Shown here: positions 57,577 to 64,000 of the stretch, one piece after another | How positions within the stretch are numbered: the first letter of the stretch is position 1 | Layout of the letters: each line of letters opens with the position of its first letter | Origin: Thozetella sp. PMI_491 | Lineage: Eukaryota > Ascomycota > Sordariomycetes > Chaetosphaeriales > Chaetosphaeriaceae | Length of the DNA stretch: 64,000 nt | NCBI GenBank assembly: GCA_021432635.1 | Contig: MU270039.1 | Location: forward strand, 372,001-436,000 | Direction of reading: 5' to 3' | The notes under the pieces: generated by a model | Told to the model about the DNA's origin: nothing | Databases searched by the model: none | Seen by the model: the letters and a program-made list of their open reading frames with translations, nothing else | Program-made: the position numbers and the translations under genes

Positions 57577-60513
57577 CTAAGTCTCCAAATCCATCTCGTT
57601 GTCAAAATGCATCGCCAGTGGTGCCACAAAAACATCTCGAATAGCTTCGTCCCTCTTGAGCAAGTTGAAAGCTGACAAAGCAGACTGGCGTCCGAGGCCA
57701 GCACGAAGCCAGTGGCGAAGGAGCATGGTTAGCGCTGGACCGCATCTTTCGGCGAATTCCTGGAAGTGTGGCCATTGCCTGAAAGCCTCTAGCGTGCCCG
57801 GCTCAAGAAGACCCCGGGCCTCTAGTTCGAGAACAGAGACGGGCGACCTCGCGGTCTCGACGTGCCGTAGAACCTCGCCAACCAGAAGCTGAGACTTTGC
57901 TGAGGCACGGGGGCCGCACAGCGTCTCAAGGATGAGAAAAGCTAGTTTGTAGAATACTAGAGTCTGGCCATGTTCCGGGATGTGATATAGGGCGTTTATC
58001 TGGCGAAGGAGGACGAGGAACCCGGGAATGGGATATCGAAGCAGCAGCAAGTCGTAGTTGCTCGGATGAGTAGGGTCGCGGAACTCGGTGAGCTCTAACA
58101 GCTCGCGGAGGACCTTTTCTCCGCGAGGGTGGGCGCTGTGGGGCTGAAACTCAATGCTAAGGAAAGGAGGGACTTCGACAAGATTGTTCAAATTCTGTAG
58201 AAGCCATTCGGCTGTCTCCTGAAATACACCAATAACGGGATGCGCCTGGCCACTTTTGACCTTGCGGTCTACGTCGTTCAGTTCCGTGTCAAGCATGGCC
58301 ATAAACACAGCCAAGAGGTCGCCTGAGTCGATCCGGCCACGGAGGGCGAGGTCTAGCGCATCGAGGACCGCCGCCTTATTATGACGCAAAGATACCATCG
58401 GCACCGCAGCGATGATTGTATCCCCCAGCGGCGAGGTGCCAATTCGCACGAGATGGACGGCGCAAGCGTCGCAGCAGATAAAGGTGGACAGAGCACGGGT
58501 CTCTGTAAAGCTTCCGATGGCGAAAGGGAAAGCTGTCTGTGCGCCGTCCCCTTCTTGAGGGAACCCGACCGTTGGCTGACCTGATGGCGGCACCCTCAGC
58601 AGTAGCGTGAGCACTGCTCCATCATAATGGCAGAGCGCGCATCGGCCGCGCAGCTCATTGCTAGCCTTGTCTAGGGCATTGAACTTCTCAAAGCCCGGAA
58701 CGAGAATTGGATCGCGCGAAGAGCGTCGGAGGGACGGCGATCGGCTCCTGGCACTGGCGCGTCGCTTGCCGAGCAGATTCCTGTCCCTTGACCTCCCGGA
58801 CCAGCTGTTTTCTTCGGAAATCGGATTGCACTCTGGCGTTATGTAACTTGAAATGGTAGAGGAGTACGATGGCTCCAAAGATGGCGCTTCGGTGCTTGGA
58901 GGCTCTTTGAGGCTTTCGAAGCCACCACCCCAAGACGCGTCACTCGAGCCCCCAGACTTCCAAATTTCTTGGACACCGCCAGTAAGGGTATAATCTCCAT
59001 CCAACAAGCAGGGTGTAAACGGTGACGAGGACGAGTCCAGCTGGAAAGTAAAAGCTGGGTCGGACTCAGGGATCCAGTTGCTGGGCGTAGCTTGTGTCAC
59101 AGGCGAGCCTGTGATTGGCGAACCTGTAGGGGATTCCACATCGGACGAATAGGTGGTGCGGCCGACATTCCAATCCTCGCTCACTGGTGCTCGTGGCACG
59201 GGAGCTCGTATGGCCTGCCCTTCACGTCTCCTCTTGGAGATTGGGAGAGTAGCGCGCGCGCTGCTCTTTGCCGCATTGTAGAGGCGGCGATTGGTCTTCG
59301 CCGCTTCATTGTCAGACTCGTTGGGATCTCCTTTGATCGTGCGACGGTGCGTCTTGAGGTTCAAGGCGTGCGCCTTTCGAACTTGCCGCCGCAGCTCTGC
59401 CACCGATTCGTCCCGGCTTTCCGAATTGAGAGCCTCCAGAAGTGCTGAGACGGCAATTTGAGCTCGGAAGCCAACATCCTTTGGTTTCTTTCTCTGTGAT
59501 GAGGCTGGTACCTGATGCGAGATGAGCCAGTCTGCCACAGTCTTCCCAGTGCCTTTCGTCTGAGCGGCCAGGGCCAGGCTCCTGACATTGTCGCTGTTGT
59601 GGATGATCTTTTCTATCGTCGCTTCGTCGACCTTGCCAGCGAGCATGTCGGGGATGTTGACGATCAACCCGTCTTGAAAGGCCATTTCATCTGGGTCCAG
59701 GTCGCGAATGACTGGAAGCTCAAGGTTGAAGAGGTCCTTGTACGCAATCCGAGGGAGCTCTGGCCAAGCTGTGTACTGGCTCACGCGGAGTTTAATCCGC
59801 TCATCGCTGCCGGCGGCAGCCAGCGGCAACAGCCCGTGAAAGTTGCCCTTGGCCTGCAAGATTCGGACAATACCTGTGGGGATGTCGTGGAATAGTAGAA
59901 GACAATGTGGCACATTGGCGAAGACTGCGATGCCGACCGAGATGTTGCAGGCGGCTGGTCGGCCGTAGCTAGAGTCGCCAAAGACGATGATAACACACGG
60001 CTTGCTGTGGATCGCCATGTCGAGAGTCTCTGTGGCAAACTTCTCTACTAGCTTGTTCTCGATCTTGCCGTCCGTCATCAGAACCCACATCCCAGCCGAC
60101 CGCAATGCCGCGAGGCACGTCGGCGACTGGTACAACGACGACGGATCCGTGGCGCCTCCGGATCCAATCCCGCGCCGGGCCTCGTAGCTGTTGGGGAAAA
60201 TGATCGGCTCCAGGGCCGTGTGACACCACGGAAGTACCTGCACGGATGCACTGGTAGCGTTCCAAGTTGAGTTTGAACGCTGCCGAGCCTGACGGAGAGT
60301 GCAGAACTGATGCACGACATCTAGCTCGGCAGCAATGGTCGCACCATAGGTGCTACCTGACTTGTCAAGGGCGATACACATAGGCGTGTTGCCCATCTCA
60401 TGGAAGTCGGAAAACTCGGACATGTTTTCGGCAATGGAAGCTGGCGGGACAGAGGCGGTTGCGGAATTGACCGTGGATTCCGTAAGCGTCGTCCTTGAGG
60501 TGCCGTCTTCCAT
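57577..60513 (-). CDS. Large vWA-domain protein with intact MIDAS site
   Basis: Single exon, 978 residues from the ATG at 60513; another in-frame ATG at 60612 would add 33 residues. The N-terminal von Willebrand factor A domain has the full metal-ion-dependent adhesion site: Asp50-x-Ser52-x-Ser54 (L-D-K-S-G-S-T), Thr122 (S-G-G-A-T-D-P) and Asp148 (V-L-M-T-D-G). Residues about 390-600 are basic and Ser/Pro-rich, likely disordered, with N-W-I-P-E-S in the middle. A C-terminal folded part starts near 600 with two Cys pairs, C625-A-L-C628 and C681-D-A-C684, that could bind zinc. vWA domains with MIDAS usually mediate metal-dependent protein binding. No signal peptide or membrane segment is visible. 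The C-terminal domain is not recognised and the function is unknown. Confidence 0.85.
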   Translation of the reverse strand: MEDGTSRTTLTESTVNSATASVPPASIAENMSEFSDFHEMGNTPMCIALDKSGSTYGATIAAELDVVHQFCTLRQARQRSNSTWNATSASVQVLPWCHTALEPIIFPNSYEARRGIGSGGATDPSSLYQSPTCLAALRSAGMWVLMTDGKIENKLVEKFATETLDMAIHSKPCVIIVFGDSSYGRPAACNISVGIAVFANVPHCLLLFHDIPTGIVRILQAKGNFHGLLPLAAAGSDERIKLRVSQYTAWPELPRIAYKDLFNLELPVIRDLDPDEMAFQDGLIVNIPDMLAGKVDEATIEKIIHNSDNVRSLALAAQTKGTGKTVADWLISHQVPASSQRKKPKDVGFRAQIAVSALLEALNSESRDESVAELRRQVRKAHALNLKTHRRTIKGDPNESDNEAAKTNRRLYNAAKSSARATLPISKRRREGQAIRAPVPRAPVSEDWNVGRTTYSSDVESPTGSPITGSPVTQATPSNWIPESDPAFTFQLDSSSSPFTPCLLDGDYTLTGGVQEIWKSGGSSDASWGGGFESLKEPPSTEAPSLEPSYSSTISSYITPECNPISEENSWSGRSRDRNLLGKRRASARSRSPSLRRSSRDPILVPGFEKFNALDKASNELRGRCALCHYDGAVLTLLLRVPPSGQPTVGFPQEGDGAQTAFPFAIGSFTETRALSTFICCDACAVHLVRIGTSPLGDTIIAAVPMVSLRHNKAAVLDALDLALRGRIDSGDLLAVFMAMLDTELNDVDRKVKSGQAHPVIGVFQETAEWLLQNLNNLVEVPPFLSIEFQPHSAHPRGEKVLRELLELTEFRDPTHPSNYDLLLLRYPIPGFLVLLRQINALYHIPEHGQTLVFYKLAFLILETLCGPRASAKSQLLVGEVLRHVETARSPVSVLELEARGLLEPGTLEAFRQWPHFQEFAERCGPALTMLLRHWLRAGLGRQSALSAFNLLKRDEAIRDVFVAPLAMHFDNEMDLET

Positions 60514-61064
60514 CGTCAAGTTGGGGCGCTGCGATGCGCGCTTCGGGGTGGGGTGGAAATGATTTTGATAAACTTGGTATGTGTGACAGTGACGCAAAAG
60601 GCTCTCCGGCATTGCCAGGATCGGCGAGGGAATTGGGAGCAAATATCACCCTGCCACTGACTGTGTATTGTGGCGAACCGCCCAGCTGCCTCGCCATGGT
60701 CCGCTTGTGACGGGGGCGTTCTGCGGCCTATGGTGTGCGTGTCGACCTGATTTCGCCTTGTGCTAGGCGGCTTACTCCGCCGCGCTCTACTCTGTATGGC
60801 TGTGGTAGTTAGCGTGGCTGCTGATGGAAACACAGCTGAGTTATACGCAGGGGTTGCTAAATACAGGATGGCACAAGCCGTCACAAAATTTTGTTCAGGG
60901 TGAATAAAGTCTCGCTCACTGGAGATATCCCATACCTCGCCTTTCCCATTTTAGACCCTTTGCATTCAGAAATGAAAAGACCCTGCCCCGCATTAGGTAC
61001 AGAGGTAAGGTATCTGGCGACAATGCCACTCCATCGCTGTACAGCTCAAACAGGCATAGCCTCA
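60514..61064. other. Intergenic, nothing recognised
   Basis: Upstream of the vWA gene, ending at the DNA element's target site. No gene was supported. Confidence 0.45.
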
Positions 61065-61073
61065 GTTTGGTGG
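61065..61073. repeat. Left 9-bp target-site duplication
   Basis: GTTTGGTGG, identical to 61611-61619 on the other side of the element. Confidence 0.9.
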
Positions 61074-61610
61074 CGAGCCTGGTAAATCGACCGTATGGTC
61101 TCGACCGTATCTAACCTCATATGGTAATTGCCCATTTGGGAGTGGCGGTGCCAGCCACAGAGAAATCCGCTGGCACCGACATCGGCCGCCCTCAGCCAGT
61201 AAATCAGCCAGCCAGCTCAGACTGGCCACNNNNNNNNNNNNNNNNNNNNNNNNNNNNNNNNNNNNNNNNNNNNNNNNNNNNNNNNNNNNNNNNNNNNNNN
61301 NNNNNNNNNNNNNNNNNNNNNNNNNNNNNNNNNNNNNNNNNNNNNNNNNNNNNNNNNNNNNNNNNNNNNNNNNNNNNNNNNNNNNNNNNNNNNNNNNNNN
61401 NNNNNNNNNNNNNNNNNNNTCTGTTGCTCGCGATGGGGGAATAGCTTCAATTGTGTGGCCAGTCTGAGCTGGCTGGCTGATTTACTGGCTGAGGGCGGCC
61501 GATGTCGGTGCCAGCGGATTTCTCTGTGGCTGGCACCGCCACTCCCAAATGGGCAATTACCATATGAGGTTAGATACGGTCGAGACCATACGGTCGATTT
61601 ACCAGGCTCG
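61074..61610. mobile_element. Mutator-like non-autonomous DNA transposon with TIRs of at least 156 bp
   Basis: The left end (61074-61229) and the right end (61455-61610) are perfect inverted repeats for 156 bp, as far as the left side can be read. The termini read CGAGCCTGG... and ...CCAGGCTCG. The element is flanked by exact 9-bp direct repeats, GTTTGGTGG. Long terminal inverted repeats plus 9-bp duplications are the hallmark of Mutator-like elements. TCGACCGTAT occurs twice near each end. No transposase is visible; the internal space is about 225 bp, of which 190 are N. The identical arms and duplications imply a recent insertion. If the gap hides more sequence than its stated length, the element could be larger. 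Confidence 0.85.
61230..61419. other. Assembly gap (190 N)
   Basis: A run of unknown bases in the centre of the inverted-repeat element. A hairpin-forming palindrome is a likely reason for the gap. The stated length may be arbitrary. Confidence 0.99.
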
Positions 61611-61619
61611 GTTTGGTGG
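61611..61619. repeat. Right 9-bp target-site duplication
   Basis: GTTTGGTGG, directly following the element's last base. Confidence 0.9.
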
Positions 61620-62552
61620 ATGCCAAGCCTTCCGAAAATGGCAGCCAGGCCCACCGTTTTGGAATCTCAAAATACCCCTTGTCAAATAAATTTCAGCTGA
61701 GCACAACTAAGTCGTATTCTTCTCAAAGTTTACTATATAAAGGTGATATGTTTAGCTTTTTTTTATCGAACAGGCGGTGCAGGCTGGACAATTTAACCAG
61801 GAGCATAGGATCTAGGACCTAGGCGACTAGCCACAAGATAAGAAGGTACAAAAAGCATGAGAGGGAGAAATGTATTTAGGAGGCTAGCCCCTCTACTTCC
61901 TGAAGTCTTGGGTACTTGTGTTAGGTTCATTGCCCCCCATAAGTTAGTTCCTATAATATCATATTGCAGCACAAAAGCAAAGTGTAAACGTAACGAGAAG
62001 CAGTACTTGCTGATTATTGTCCATATTTAGCCCCGATTTGCTGGGCGACCTATGGCCCCCAACACGCTAATGACTAAATAGGAGGTGTATTTAGTCTCCC
62101 GGACTTCAACTGCTTCAAACCGGGTGGCTATACGACAGTGGTATCTGCCTGGAGCTGACAGATCCTTATCCTTCTCGGTAGTTATCGGAGTTAGAGTGCG
62201 ATACTTTCGAGAGTCCGAGGTGAGTATGATGTTGTAAGGATCGGTGCTGGCAGTGTCTGCATATATGGTTTCTCCTCGGGATAGAACATCATTGGGCGTA
62301 GGCATTAGGCATCTAGTAATCATGGGATTCAAAAAGCTTGACATTCTCGGACTACAAGGAAATAATAATGCGAGGTGTTCAATCAATGTCTCATGAGACT
62401 GCTCGGCAACTCTAGCGACGTTGAGACGCGGGCTGCAATTGTCTATTAATTGAGCCTCGATCGCCCGTCTGTCGGGAAAAAAATCTCCCTCTACACCTTA
62501 GCACAATTCCTTTACTTATCTTTGAGCTCTATCACTTCACCAAATTCGAAAC
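61620..62552. other. AT-rich intergenic region
   Basis: No supported gene. A minus-strand open frame at 62027-62386 (119 codons) has no recognised family; it could be decayed coding sequence but was not called. Confidence 0.45.
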
Positions 62553-62986
62553 ATGCAGTTCACTACAGCATTTCTCGCCACCGCAGTTTCCCTCGCGGTC
62601 GGCACCAATGCCTGGGCCCAGGCTGCTGACGGGACCTGGGTGGCAAACAACAACTGGTACACTTTGTGGTACAACGGAGGTGATAGTGAGTGGCTTCCAC
62701 GACACAAGATCTGGTTGGAACAGTGTCGACTAACTGTGGACTTTCTTGTGCACTTTAGCCTCAGTTCACGAGGCATGCACCTGGAGGAACACCAATAATG
62801 TCCACAATGACGGTGACGACTGCGCCTACTGGATTAACAGCAGTGGAGGCATCTTGCATGGTAGTAAGTGCTTCAATGCTTCTAACTTGCATCACTTTCT
62901 GTCCGGGCTAATGTTGTGGTTTAGAATGCCACTACTACAAGCACGTCGAGAACGGCAAGCTGTACCCCATCATGAACTGCAGTTAA
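62553..62986 (+). CDS. Small secreted cysteine-containing protein
   Basis: Three exons (62553-62685, 62759-62860, 62925-62986) give 98 residues. The signal peptide is M-Q-F-T-T-A-F-L-A-T-A-V-S-L-A-V-G-T-N-A, with a likely cut before or after W-A-Q-A. The mature protein of about 75 residues has four cysteines (E-A-C-T-W, D-D-C-A-Y, H-E-C-H-Y and the final N-C-S), enough for two disulfides, and is rich in Trp, Tyr and Asn. Both introns are canonical and in phase (GTGAGT...TTTAG; GTAGTA...TTTAG with CTAAC-type branch sites). No family is recognised. It is a candidate effector by size and composition only. Confidence 0.83.
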
Positions 62987-64000
62987 TGCTGTGCCGGCTC
63001 GCAAGGCCATCTAACAACAGTGAGGCATACTTGGGGTCAGGAGGGAACTCAGCCTATCGACCAAGAATCCGTGTTTTCCATGTTCTTTGGTCATGACGGT
63101 TGATCGAGAGACCCTCCTGGCTCTGTCGCTGCTGTGGCCTGGTTGCAAACTGCACCATCGTCGAATAACGAAGTAGGTAGTAGGTTGGAATTTTGGTCGC
63201 GAGAATAAACGTAAGGGAGATAGGTCAAGTGAAACTAGCCACAAATGCAAACACTGTTCGTACAACACTGTACAGCCAGTCTATTGAAGCTCATTGAGGT
63301 GCGCCTGGATGATAGTACTTTCCCGACTTGCCCTGCCACGCTGAGAGGCATAGAAGCCTCCAGTTCGGCCAAAAGATTGCATCTAAAAGTGCCTACGTCG
63401 GTATTTTTGGCCTCGAGAATAAGAGTCCAAAGCTCCATTTCTGGAGCCCCAACAAGAAAAGCTAAAGTCCACATTAGACCGATATCTGCCTAGGCCGCGT
63501 AAGCACCAAAGCCCCTGCAGATCGGGTCCATGATGTTTGGCTGTAAGGCATCGATGATTTTTGAAAGACTTCTAGTTTATGCCACATGCAGTCAACTTGC
63601 TGACACTGTCGAGGCGATGCAACTAGCGAGGTATGCATACTTCACGCGCTTACTAGTGTACATGCCGAGACGTCCGTATCTCGTATAAATCTTAAAAGGC
63701 CCTCGGCATCCATGGCAGCGATCCAGTAGGGCTTACAAACTACTTAAAAACATCTAATTCCAACTGGCCTTTGAATATGCCGCTCAGCTCACACCAACAG
63801 ACCTTCTCCCGGCTGAGCATACTAGCACTGAATAGGGAGGAAATTTAGGTCTGAAAATGAGAAATCTGATTGGAGGAAAAGGTGGATCATATATGTACAT
63901 AGATCACCCCCGCCTCGAAATATTTGACTCCGCGTGAGCCAGTACACACACAGCTTGGCTAGAGCTCACTCGGATTGCGTAGCACAAAATGACAGGGGGG
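62987..64000. other. Intergenic, nothing recognised
   Basis: About 1 kb to the end of the window with short open frames only. No gene, RNA or repeat was supported. Confidence 0.45.

Noticed and set aside
62027-62386. A 119-codon minus-strand open frame
   Set aside because: No recognisable domain, no intron or promoter signs, and AT-rich surroundings. It was left uncalled, though it could be decayed coding sequence.

Overview
The window is nuclear DNA of a filamentous ascomycete (Pezizomycotina). Most genes are split by short introns of 46-100 bp with GT...AG ends and CTAAC-type branch sites. The gene content is typical of such fungi: Zn2Cys6 regulators, a P450, an AmdS-type amidase, a quinate-permease-like sugar transporter, sedolisin and subtilisin proteases, Clr5, HET, NACHT-ankyrin, DUF1996, and small secreted proteins. 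I could not name a species from sequence alone. All exon boundaries were inferred by eye from splice signals, reading frame and family consensus.

Layout. 0.5-4.4 kb: a Clr5-domain gene and an aminoglycoside-phosphotransferase-like kinase. 5-14.5 kb: a P450, a Zn2Cys6 regulator (with an apparent 2-nt exon), an F-box gene with an unresolved in-frame stop, a 5'-truncated LINE and a beta-carbonic anhydrase, all on the minus strand. 15-18.2 kb: a GNAT acetyltransferase and a DUF1996 secreted protein with a frame break. 20.6-23.6 kb: a large secreted subtilisin with a GC-rich upstream region.

24.3-36.2 kb looks like a nutrient-acquisition block. A quinate-permease-like MFS transporter is divergent from a regulator carrying two Zn2Cys6 clusters. 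Next come a second Zn2Cys6 regulator and an AmdS-type amidase whose coding ends overlap tail to tail, then a type I sulfatase. 36.2-39.5 kb holds a broken unrecognised coding fragment and a small secreted protein with Kex2-like sites. 41.4-46 kb: a sedolisin (S53) protease, the C-terminal part of a HET gene, and guanine deaminase.

46.6-55.1 kb is the most unusual part. A divergent N-myristoyltransferase paralogue lies head to head, 290 bp away, with a 1479-residue NLR-like gene encoding serine hydrolase, degenerate NACHT, canonical NACHT and ankyrin repeats. A coiled-coil, two-helix membrane protein follows. 56.5-60.5 kb holds a convergent pair: a Pro/Ser-rich protein with a duplicated FPSSWIV motif and a 978-residue vWA protein with a complete MIDAS site. 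At 61.07-61.61 kb is a short Mutator-like DNA element with identical inverted repeats of at least 156 bp and perfect 9-bp target duplications; its centre is an assembly gap. A second small secreted cysteine-containing protein lies at 62.6 kb.

Several host genes carry apparent single-base frame breaks or stops (F-box gene, DUF1996 gene, double-zinc-cluster regulator). These could be decay or assembly error.
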